DNA of 64,000 bases from Triatoma infestans (taxonomy: Eukaryota; Arthropoda; Insecta; Hemiptera; Reduviidae), in NCBI GenBank assembly GCA_011037195.1, contig JAAEAF010004341.1:20727-84726 (forward strand), given 5' to 3'. Positions 53,624 through 63,814 of the stretch are shown in pieces. Within the stretch, counting starts at the first letter, position 1. Each line of letters opens with the position of its first letter. The translations under genes were made by a program, and so were the position numbers. Below the pieces are notes generated by a model. The model saw only the letters and a program-made list of their open reading frames with translations, searched no databases and was not told the origin of the DNA.

Positions 53624-54340
53624 ATGTGTATGAATAAAAAAGAAATGTATATTAAACAGTGATTGATAAAATACGAGAAACTAGAGACTCAAAACAATTT
53701 TGGAATTCCATAAATACATTAAAAAAAACAAAATTTTATCTGTAATGCCAATTTGGATTTAATGATTTTAAAAGCTTTTTTGAAGTTTGAAAAAAATTTG
53801 AATTACAGTACTAAAGCAGCGGTCTAGGACATAGATGAAAGATCTGAATTTTTTTGAAACGTTATCAGGTGTAAAGGGTGTTTATATCCCCGACGATTTT
53901 TTCTGTGAATTTTAATGATTTGGATGAAGAAATCGGTGGTGGGGTCTCTATCGGGAATTCAAAGGTTCGACTTTTAATGTATGCCAACGATGTAGTATTA
54001 CTAGCTGATAAACAGGAAGAAATGCAAAATATGATCAATGAGTTAAGTAATAATTGCAAAACATAGAGATTAAGAGTAAACCTTGAAAAATCAAAAATGT
54101 TTAATTGTACTTTAATTTTTGGTTAAGCTTTTTTTTTAATGTATATTTCTAAGTAAAAAGTGGCAACTCGGCAGACGGTTTTCTGACCATTGCCAGAAGA
54201 GTTTTGTTTATTTAAATGCAAATGAGACGAAATACTTTTATTTTTGTTGTTATGTTTTTGATACAATGTAAATATTTATTTATGCTACTTTCTAAATAAA
54301 ACTTTATTATTATTATTATAAAATATATCTGTATGAATCA
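53624..54340 (+). mobile_element. CR1/RTE-like RT fragment and 3' end, unit 4
   Basis: After the linker (to about 53780) a deletion joins the RT part: FFETLSGVKGVYIP, then 53878-54066 with NDLDEEIGGGVSIGNSKVRLLMYAND. The catalytic motif reads YAND (53980-53991) instead of YADD, a D-to-N change. A stop follows NNCKT. The 3' UTR ends in TTTCTAAATAAAACTTTATTATTATTATTATAAA (to about 54322), which defines the 3' end of this family. Confidence 0.78.
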
Positions 54341-54591
54341 TGTCAACTCATAAAAATGCTGTAAGACTCCGAAACGTAGAGATTTATTATAAAAATAAAA
54401 TAAACTAATAAAAAAATTTAGGCAAAAGATTGGTGTTTCTGTGAAGCATAAAAACATAATAAGGTTCTTCTATCCAAGAATAGGAATATTCAATTCATTG
54501 CAGAATTAGATTAGATTGGATTGGAAACTGGGAAAGCAAAGCTTCATTACACTGCGAGCTGTATTGAAGTTCTGTATGCTCATCAGTTTTG
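54341..54591. repeat. Inverted module and part of block P
   Basis: ATCATGTCAACTC..TCCGAAACGTAGAGATTTA (54337-54382) is inverted relative to 53281-53330. From 54560 block P sequence (GTATGCTCATCAGTTTTGAAAG) follows. No gene. Confidence 0.55.
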
Positions 54592-55363
54592 AAAGACTCT
54601 ACTTACTTTATTGGGTTGGGAATATTGAACCAAATTTACAGCCAGGTTTTTCTTTTTTATTCAATTTGCGATTTTACATTCGTCAAATGTCGTTATCTGC
54701 TTTACGTTTCGACAATATCTTTTGTCATTTTCAAAAGCTTTTGTATATAACAATGTCTTACTAGTATAATTTGTTGATTAATTGGAAAATAACTGCATAT
54801 AATTTTGTTAATTTTTTGTTCAGGAAATTTTACCCAAATATGGCTGTACACGAGGGTTAAACTCAACTTAAATAACAACAAAAAAATAGCCAAAAAATTG
54901 CCAATACTCAGTAAAAGAAAGCTTTCAAACATCAGCACGTGCACCATTCTGAATAATTATCCAGAAACATCGCTCATTTGAAAATACATAATGAAATCTC
55001 CAATACGTGAATAGATATAATAACCCAAAATAAGGACAGATCTAGAATAATCTCAAAGTAAAATCATTTCTACAAAATTTCCTGAACAAAAAATTAACAA
55101 AATTATATGCAGTTATTTTCCAATTAATCAACAAATTATACTAGTAAGACATTGTTATATACAAAAGCTTTTGAAAATGACAAAAGATATTGTCGAAACG
55201 TAAAGCAAATAACGACATTTGACGAATGTAAAATCGCAAATTGAATAAAAAAGAAAAACCTGGCTGTAAATTTGGTTCAATATTCCCAACCCAATAAAAC
55301 TACAATACGAAATGCAACCAAAAAATAAAAAAGTAACAAGATATTACAAAGAATCTACTTACT
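54592..55363. mobile_element. Foldback element with 224-bp near-perfect inverted arms
   Basis: Arms 54608-54831 and 55074-55298 are inverted copies; reading through them I find a single difference (TATCTGC against TATTTGC). About 240 bp of unique DNA separates them. The element is bounded by AAAGACTCTACTTACT (54592-54607) and AAAGAATCTACTTACT (55348-55363), a 16-bp duplication of block P with one mismatch. Between the right arm and the duplication lie about 49 bp ending in an A-rich stretch. The arm contains TTGAAAATGAC...GTCGAAACGT, which resembles the conserved motif of Penelope-like LTRs. No ORF. Confidence 0.88.
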
Positions 55364-55481
55364 ATTGTTTTGTTCTAAATCAACTTAGTATCAGCTTCAA
55401 CTTCCTTCTAAAATATTTAAAATGCTTCAGTATTTATGCCTAGCTGAAATATATTCACTCTTTGCCAAAGAAACGTCAGAT
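55363..55481 (-). other. Block P exon, copy without fingers
   Basis: Acceptor CAG (55482-55484) and donor GTAAGT (55357-55362), the latter now inside the target duplication of the foldback element. Finger sequence is absent on its 3' side. Confidence 0.5.
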
Positions 55482-55516
55482 CTGGAACACCAAAGCATTG
55501 TACTGATGTTATTTAA

Positions 55517-57105
55517 ATTAATATTTTCATTTACGACTTACAACACATTACAGAAGTTAACAAAGAACTAGACGCACCTTTACCTCTTTCTCTTCCTCCT
55601 AAAGCATTTAACCCCACTCAAGTCAAACAGACCATTAACAACCTTCCTAAAAATAAGAGCCCAGGATACGATCTAATAACAGCCCAAGTTCTTCACCAAC
55701 TACCTAAAAAAGCTATAGTCTTCCTCACTACCATATATAATTCAATACTACGAACTACTTATTATCCCATTCTTTGGAAATTCTCTAATATTAAAATGAT
55801 ACCTAAACCCAAAAAGCCAACTCATCAGCCTTCTTCCTACCGTCCTATTAGCCTCCTTCCGATCCTAGGGAAAATATTTGAGAGACTACTTCTTTCGCGT
55901 CTTCTAGAAATTGTAGAGACTCTGAAAGTACTACCAAACCACCAATTTGGTTTCCGCAGCCGCCACTCTACAATACAGCAGGCTCACCGAGTAGTAGACA
56001 CCGCCACTTCACTTGAACGCAAGGAGTTTTGCGCTGGAGTGTTTTTAGACATTTCACAGGCCTTCGATCGTGTATGGCACGAAGGTCTTCTATTAAAACT
56101 CAGGCGAATTCTACCTAGCACTTATTACCTCATTCTCAAATCCTATCTTTCCGAACGCTTCTTCCAGATAATTGAAGGCACTTCCGAATCCTCTATACAT
56201 CCTATTCTTGCTGGAGTACCTCAAGGCAGTGTCTTAGCCCCACTACTTTATAAAATCTACACATCCGACTTACCTACACTTCCCTCTACTTCTATATACA
56301 CCTTTGCTGACGACACTCCAATTCTCTCCACACACAATGATCCCACGCTCTCTGTCCGCTCTCTACAATCACATCTAAATTCACTAGAACCTTGGCTGCA
56401 AAAATGGCGAATAAAAATTAATCCACATAAATCAAAATACATAGTCTTTACACTGAAACGGAAAACTCTTGCCCCTGTCTACTTACATAATTCTCCTATT
56501 CCTTCAGCCGACCATGTGCGGTACCTGGGACTATACCTCGACAAGAGACTCACGTGGAATCCTCACACACGACTTAAACGAATAGAATTAAACAAAAGAT
56601 ATAAGCTTCTAGCCAGACTACTTGATCACTGGTCAAAACTAACACTTCATAATAAAAGACGACTGTATCTATCCCTCCTAGCACCTATATGGACTTACGG
56701 TTCAACTAAACCATCTAATATCAACCGATTACAAACTCTCCAATCTAAAATCCTCCGCCGCATTGTAAACGCTCCATTCTATGTCAGTAACCTAACTATA
56801 CATAAAGATCTCAAAATTCCTTTTATATCCGAACTTACTAAAACACACTACAATAAATTTCACAAAAACTTATCAACACATTCTAATGCATTCAGCAGCT
56901 AACTTATCCTCAACCACACTTCCTTCCAACCCCCGAAGGCGACTGAGGCGTCGTTGGCCTCGCGATCACCTTGTTGACTAATGGAGATCATCACTGGATG
57001 ATCACCATTCAAGCCACTCACGTCATTTACCACCCTTACCGTATTTACTTATTGTACCATTGTACAGTTGTAAATGACAAATAAAAAAAAAAATAATAAT
57101 AATAA
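55517..57105 (+). mobile_element. Jockey-like element, 5'-truncated, RT frame open
   Basis: The best-preserved retroelement of the window. One frame is open from 55517 to the stop at 56902 (the first Met is at 55796, but homology begins upstream: NLPKNKSPGYDLITAQVLHQL). RT motifs in order: SYRPISLLPILGKIFERLL, NHQFGFRSRHST, FLDISQAFDRVWH with the first Asp, AGVPQGSVLAPLLY, TFADDTPIL (Asp-Asp, 56303-56314) and VRYLGLYLDKRLTW. The 3' UTR ends in ACAAATAAAAAAAAAAATAATAATAATAAT. It reverse-transcribes its own RNA at nicked DNA in functional relatives. Here endonuclease and ORF1 are lost by 5' truncation, so the copy is dead on arrival but young. It splits block P/Q between TTAATATTTT and TTTAGTTTATGA. 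Confidence 0.92.
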
Positions 57106-57254
57106 TTTAGTTTAGTTTATGATATACAAAAATTTATCTTTATGCACATTAAATCAGATTGTTCAAAATGTTATTTAATTATTATTTTATGTAACCAAAG
57201 CTATATTTTTTTTTTTAGCGGGGGGGCCAACGAACCAAAGCTATATAACTTCAT

Positions 57255-57291
<37 letters not shown>

Positions 57292-60250
57292 AAGTGTGGT
57301 GCATTACAACATCTTACTCAAGTAACAAGTAACTGTCACCAACTAAACATGTTTTACCATTACTTGTTCCCTAAAAATAGAAATTGTCTATTAATTAAAT
57401 TAATCTGCATTTTATACACGGGTGTTATTAAGGATTCAATCCTTGCACCCAAAGAATCCAATGGAAAATCACTAATGCTCCATTTTTTGGCCGGAACCTC
57501 ACTATCTATAGTGACTTGATGTCCACCCTAGACCTAGGAAAATTTCGTTATCGCAGATTCCATTCCTATGCTGCAGCTCATTTCAATCCTCTAATAGAAC
57601 AACTTTCCTGTCCCATAATACCCGTTGGTGACATTCAACCATTATACCAAAGTTTAACGAAAATCCGAAACAATTATCTCATTTCAAGTAGAAAAAAATC
57701 ACTACCATCATAAATACTCGCAAACCACAAGTTTAGGATATTGTAAAAAAGTCCTATCCTGTATTAATTTTTAAGGAACATTAATAGATAAAGCCGCGGT
57801 AGTTTGCAAGGACAATAAAAAAAAAATTTCTGGTCATAATCCATTTTACTCTAAACCAGCGGCTAAAAATTTTTAAATTCAGCAGACACAGATTGTGGAA
57901 TATTCCATTTCTGCGGATTTGTATACTAATCGCCTGGAATTAATATTTTTGGGATCATTAACATACTCTCAATAAAGGAAACGATTTGCTCTGCAGTTAT
58001 GAGCACGTCTCCGTAAGTGAAGCCTTGCGTATAACTGTTATGTGTATCAGGGGGTAAATTAAATACGTTATTTACTAATTATAATTTATATTTTAAAATC
58101 TTCTCTAAAGGGATCTCGTGAGGTCTGTGTTTATCTGGATTAATTAAGGGATAAAAAAATAATAATCAGGGAATAAACATAAAAAAGAAATATATATAAT
58201 TAAACAACTTAGACTACAAATAAAATCTTATTCTTTAAATAATAGTAAAATAACACTTGAGCTATATTAATTAAATTATATTAATTTGTAAAACTTACAA
58301 TATTTAAGGGTTTTTAAGATGAAGGTTGGGCCTTAGCTCTCGTATAACACTGTGACACTGTTTTATAAACTGCCACTGAGCATGATTTCCTCTTTGTAGC
58401 CCTACATATATATATATATATCATCCCTCCAACCATTGAAGAGTGGATGGAAGGGAAATTCCGTTTATTGTAACTACAGGTATTCCACCTTTCTATTGTA
58501 AGGAAAAATACCTTCGTAACTGTTCATTTTTGTTTTTATCCAACCTTCAAAAAACCCTGGCCTGAGATTGCCCTAAATAGCAACAGTTATTAAATATATA
58601 TTAACTAAGATATTTCATTTATTTCAAAAATAATTTATATTTCTTCCCAACGATCTACACCTTAAAAGTGGCAATTTATTTGTTTTAAAAATATTAATAC
58701 TAGATGAAGTATGTGCTTATGATCTAATTTAATAACTGGACATTAGAACCGGCTGATTAAATAAAAATTATTTTACTTTATTTACGCCCGCCCTAAGCAG
58801 ACAATTTTTCTTAAGCATCACAAGTGTGGCTACAAGGTTCGTATAAAAATTAACGAAAACATCGAATAAGGGTAAAAAAAAAAGCAATGTACTTCCTACT
58901 AAGTAACATTATATATATTAAGAACAGGAAGGTGAATTATAAAGAAATGTGGAGAGTTTTAGGCATCAGAAAGTTTGAATATGACGGTTTTGTTATTGCA
59001 GAAAGGTGTACACTATTAAAAACGGTTCACTTTATGAGTAATAATGAACTGAAAATATAGGTTGCTAAAAGCGATTTTCCATTAGAGCGCAATGAGGACG
59101 CGCTTAATTACTTCCAATAATATGAATAAGAAAACTAGAAATTATTTGCCTGCAATAATATAACTCAACTCACTCTCATTGCTAGGAAACATGTTACACT
59201 TTTCGTTCTTATTGCTATTCCTAAATATTTAATATCTCTTACCACTTTCTGTTTAATACCTCTGCCGTCGAAACTAGCGATTCGTTGCTCTGCGTTTTCT
59301 CTCAGTCTCAATAGTCTTCATGCGGAAAAAACAGATCAAATCTCAGCTCTAAATTACAATAAATTTGAGAAAATAATTACCAATAATATTTTTCCTTACT
59401 TAATTTCAAACAAATTACTTACTAGCATTGTTCTCGTTCATCAATAACGTTTAAGTAATATTCAGAGAATACACTCAAAATACAATATCCACGCGTAACT
59501 TAAGAAAAACCTTTAGATTCAAGAAACACCATCAATCCCTTTCATAACAAAATACAAAGTCTATTTCACCTTACAAATTGAAACCTACCTCTACAAAAAC
59601 TCCAGCAATGGGCGCACGGCCTTTTCAACTTAAAATAGCTGTCCAACGGAAATATAAATATAATTCTTTGCATGATTAAGCGAGTGTGCTTAGTATTATA
59701 CTTCCATTATTATTATTCTTCGAAATATTTTTGCATTAAAGAAGAAACAGCTACTTTTTTTGTCAATAGTTTAATTTTGGAAAAATGTTTATGCTGTTTT
59801 ATTCAACTTCAGTTTCTGCGGTAATATACATATGAACCTCCTAGTTCCACAAAGACACACAATTTTTGTTCACTAATCAATTTTGTTTGCAATTAAACAA
59901 GAGGGGCAGAGTTTGGACGAAAGATATTCTTAGCTTAGCTAAGAAAACTAAAATTCAAATCGTAGACGCCAATTAATTGCAAAATGGAATCCGAAAAATT
60001 TCCTGACAGTTTTGAAAGGTTCTACATGCTACAATACCTGTTTACTATCACATTTTGCTCATAATATTTTAACGGCAGTTTCATAGCTTTCAACAATAAC
60101 GGGCACATTGAGATTAATCTATGATGCCACTGTTGATCAGTGCTCCGCAACATTTTCTTACCCACGGCACAACTAAGTTCTCCCCAAATTTCGCCGCACA
60201 CCAGAAGTAAATATGTATACAACAAAACAGATGTAAAAATATTACATTTT
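57106..60250. repeat. Block Q, copy 3
   Basis: This parallels 9600-12900 without the LOA insertion; the corresponding empty site is TTAGCTTAGCTAAGAAAACT at 59933-59952. Within it, 57142-57713 shows the conserved but broken frames KSLMLHFLAGTSLSIVT and LGKFRYRRFHSYAAAHFNPLIEQL. An (AT)n run lies at 57259-57289, another at 58406-58421, and a poly-T/G tract at 57208-57228. The remainder has no credible ORF. Confidence 0.6.
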
Positions 60251-60251
60251 T

Positions 60252-61196
60252 ACTTTCTCTTAATCCTAGTAAGAGGAAGCATTGCAATCGTGCCAAATGT
60301 TCGATATCGAGTTTTCACCGGAAATATCTGTTTTGAGGTTCCCTGTGCCCAAAAAAGTGGTTTTTTTTTGCAAATGGTGTGTATGTGTGTTACTGTATGT
60401 ATGTAAACAGCATACTAGAAAGGAAAATCGCAAAAATTTCAAACCTGATATTCCGTTTGTGAGTCACCATTGGATCCGACAGTAGGTCAGTGGTCAAAAT
60501 TCCTCGACCACAATAACCACTATACTGAATGATTTTTCACTTTCATTTCGCAATTTTCTCGAAAATGTCTCCAGCGATTTCCTTTAAACTTATATCAACT
60601 GCACATACAATGATCTACAATTTTTATTTGAAACATTTCTCCGGGAAAAAGCGTTTAAGGGCACTTTTAGGGGGTTGTTGGTTTCTAAAGAGCTATTTCA
60701 CTTTAATATACAGTTCTATTATCTAAAGAATATTAATTAGAATGAAATGTGTTGTTGAAATTCCGAGTTTGGATAAATGTATTTTACAGTTTTCTGGTAT
60801 TTTTTTACTTTCTTGCAGTTTCTGAAAAATGACAGACGATTTTCTTTAAACTTGGTATATAAATTACACATACCAAGATCTACAACTTTTATTAAAAATA
60901 TTTCTCTCGAAAAATTCATTTAAGGGCTTTTTTTAGGGGAGTGGCTGGGTTAGGTTATCCTGTAAACTGCCAGTACAGTTGATATACAATTCTACCATCC
61001 AAACAAAATTAATTAGAAATAAATGGAGGTCAGAATTGCAAGTTTCAAGACAGTAAGTAAACCGGAATGCGCTGTTACAGTCGTTTTCGACGAATTTCAT
61101 TAATCTTGGTACGTGATTATAAAGTTTATCAATTACAACTCTGAAAACTGGAGTAAGGGAAAGTTGTGTGAGTGTATCACTCCAGATTTCTTTTAT
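60252..61196. mobile_element. Helentron-like non-autonomous element, long form
   Basis: Left subterminal repeat ACTTTCTCTTAATCC (60252-60266) followed by the palindrome-like CTAGTAAGAGGAAG; right inverted repeat GGAGTAAGGGAAAGT (61150-61164); a decayed terminal hairpin GTGTGAGTGTATCAC and CAGATTTCTTTT. It is about 930 bp. Repeated sub-blocks inside (TCTACAATTTTTATTTGAAACATTTCTC at 60613 and a variant at 60889) suggest internal duplication. No protein coding. Confidence 0.7.
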
Positions 61197-61224
61197 TTGT
61201 ACATACACGTACATAACTTAAGAA

Positions 61225-61450
61225 TTACATTTATGTAGATGTAGAATGTTGTAGGGGATTACTGCAGTGCGACCTGAAAGATATATTGTGCCCTTCGGAG
61301 CCTTCTCCAATGCACAACCGGCCCCCAAGTGAGCGTTCTCTAGTTACAGGCAACACATGCCCATCACGGAACTGTGAGTTGTAGAATGTAGCGGCTCCTA
61401 GGAAAAAAAATGTAAGGGCTGCATACTGGTTTCGAACCCGGGACCTCTGA
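61225..61450 (-). repeat. SINE family A, copy 3, head-truncated
   Basis: On the minus strand a B-box-like CCGGGTTCGAAACC (61429-61442) is followed by GCAGCCCTTACA, the family body and the end CAGTAATCCCCTACAACATTC, which matches the end of copy 1 (3669-3690). The A box is missing, so it could not be transcribed from its own promoter. Confidence 0.78.
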
Positions 61451-62310
61451 ACTATACTTATATAACATAATGTATAAGAAATGGCAATTATTGTGATACC
61501 TGAGCTTGGTTCAGTGGACATAAATGCTTTCTTAGAGATATTTTCTGTGATAGCTTGCTTCTTTCAAGTGGAAAGTAAAATTCAAGCACAAACCATTTGG
61601 TTAAAAATGGAATACTTACACTTTACCAAAAAAAAGGAAAAATGAACAACTGAAATGAAAGGCACACAATTGGAGTCGCCAGCTTTTGCCTACTTCGGTT
61701 TTCACTCGAACAACTAGGGTAACACGGAAAATAACTCTGATGCTTTCCTGGTCTGGGGAAGCGACCACCACAAAAATTGCTTTATATTCGGTTCGTCATT
61801 TGAGAATGCAATCCGATGTTTTTCATTAAGACCTTTTAAGCACGACCTCTATCATTTTTAATTAACACTAGAGTTGAAAAAGTTTGTTTACTTAAATATG
61901 TCGTTTAAAATGGGAAGAGAATTGAAATAGCACGATTTGAAAACCAAGGATATACTAGTTCCTAATGCAATGCAGAAAGCATCCTTCCCGCCAAGTTTTA
62001 GCATTCTGCCGTTCCTCAATTTAAAATTTTCAAGAATTTCAAATTTTTGCAGAGAAAGTGCATCAGCAGAATTTATAGCATTGGTTGCAATAATTTCGAA
62101 TCGAATCACATTTTTTATAGTAATTGAATAAGTAGTGGTCAAATTAATCACTACCAAGCTTTATTTATTATGCATGATGGGCCGTATGCAGAGCGTGGCT
62201 GGCCACCGCTGCGTTGTACCAACTATTATGCTATGGGCGCGGTGGCACATATAGCATTGGCACACGGACAGTAGTATGTAGAGCACCGGTTACGGAGCAC
62301 TGCTGTAGTT
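61451..62310. other. Unassigned stretch
   Basis: It interrupts the block Q to R transition and matches nothing else in the window. ORFs 61888-62157 (-) and 61937-62131 (+) overlap each other and lack recognisable motifs. The GC-rich part at 62175-62260 may be the end of an unidentified DNA transposon. Confidence 0.4.
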
Positions 62311-62930
62311 GATTAATTAAATATAAAAGTTGCTGCTTAGGAGAAAATGTGCTATTGTCATGAACTTATAAGAGTATTCATCCCGAGTGAAAGTATCGTT
62401 AAATTTGGGCAATACAAATATTTGATTCAATGAATTAGTAGCCCATCTCATCCTAGCATCTGTGTGAGTTGAGCTAGCACTAGGAAGTGAAGTAGCAACA
62501 GAAGGCACACCATTAAATGAAGTTCGCCTTAAGTTAAAATTTGAATGAGTCTTTAATGTTTGTATGCCTGCCCTTAATCTAATATTAATACTATAAGTAC
62601 ATTTATATAATTACTATAATACATGAATATAATATTAATTAATATTCCCAATATTACACTATAATAGCATGGTACCATGCTTTTGGTGCAATAGTTTTTT
62701 TGAAGTAACAATATTTGTTCGACAATACTAAACCAGTTAATCTTTCTTGAAGGACGGGGGTGCTTTTGAATTGAATTTCACATGATTTTTTTTCTAGAAT
62801 GTATTTTTTTGTTTTCCCATGGAAGAAGAGTTCAGTTTTATTAACTACAAGATAACCTCACCGGAACGAACTGCTTTACTGATCAGCAAAGTAAGGGACC
62901 CCATCCACGTCCTATTAAATTTATATGGCT
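62311..62930. repeat. Block R copy 4, first part
   Basis: This parallels 12845-13052 plus 15889-16200 and 27950-28430, with the hAT empty site (GTTCGCCTTAAGTTAAAATTTG at 62522-62543) and the SINE B empty site near 62724-62745. At 62888-62930 it jumps into a piece of block S (AGCAAAGTAAGGGACCCCATCC). No gene. Confidence 0.65.
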
Positions 62931-63016
62931 TTTCGCAAGTATGGGTTCGCATATGTTGTTGCAATAAACTAGGATTGTATACCACTGAAATAACATTCAC
63001 TACATTTATATGGAAA
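62931..63016 (-). pseudogene. Single zinc-finger remnant
   Basis: The minus strand reads HIYKCSECYFSGIQS-like sequence, a long loop and NICEPILAKSHI, the frame-shifted RTHTGEKP linker. It is fused on one side to block S and on the other to block R, in the middle of non-finger DNA. It is a trace of a unit that has otherwise been deleted. Confidence 0.7.
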
Positions 63017-63814
63017 ATTGATTTTTGGGGTGTTCTGGGAGAAAATATAGTTTCTGTAAAGTGCCTCTTTAGTATTTTATCATCAAAATAATATTAATAT
63101 ACATTAAAAGTATTGGTAGAATTTCAAATTTTAAGAAAATCCGTTAAGTGGAAGTGCGATTTTACTATCGCTTTATTATAAAGTAAACAATTGATTTTAG
63201 GTAATTCAGTAAAAAATGTTATGTAAAGTTCCATTTGCTATATCAGGAGGTTCGGCTGTATGTTATTTGCGCTTATTTTTTTGATTATAAGATAATAATT
63301 CATTATATGTTTGGGTCAGTAGCAGTTGCGTAATAATCCTGATATTTATGTCAGGATCTCTTGAAACTTAAAGAAATTTCTTTTGTAATGTAATTGTATC
63401 AAAAAGTTTGCTATTTATATAGGAAACTACACTATTATACCCTATTATTGAGTGTATATATGTAAGGTTGTTATAAAAATAATGAATATTTTGATTAGTT
63501 TATTTATATACATATGTGATTGAAATAATAACTAATCTAAAGGTTAAGATTATATATTTCAATAAGATTTGTAGTATTCAAAAATCGGATCAATGCTATG
63601 ACAAATAAAAATTCAAAATAAATATCAAATAACATTTACTACAGACAAGATAGGAAATTAAGGGCCCACATTCATGTCCACTCAGGATTCTTTCTGGGTG
63701 CTCCACTCGAATTCATTCAAATGGACATCTCCCTGAAGAAGCTCATAGAAATATAGACATTCTAGCAAAAAACTAAACGGTCTCATACCCGGAACTTGAC
63801 TGTTGTTTGTAATT
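63017..63814. repeat. Blocks R and S, last copies
   Basis: 63017-63600 parallels 16660-17000 and 36415-36690 plus 37340-37570; 63640-63814 parallels the S block end. The uninterrupted GCGCTTATTTTTTTGATTAT at 63270-63290 is the empty site for the element at 36691. No gene. Confidence 0.65.

Noticed and set aside
57259..57289. (AT)n tract as a promoter or origin
   Set aside because: Simple microsatellite; similar runs at 23500, 53510 and 58406 are in unrelated contexts.
60140..60485. Plus-strand ORFs with MFDIEFSPEIxVLR
   Set aside because: They fall within the non-coding Helentron-like repeat. The similar reading at 36652-37029 is due to the shared repeat, and the frames carry different stops.
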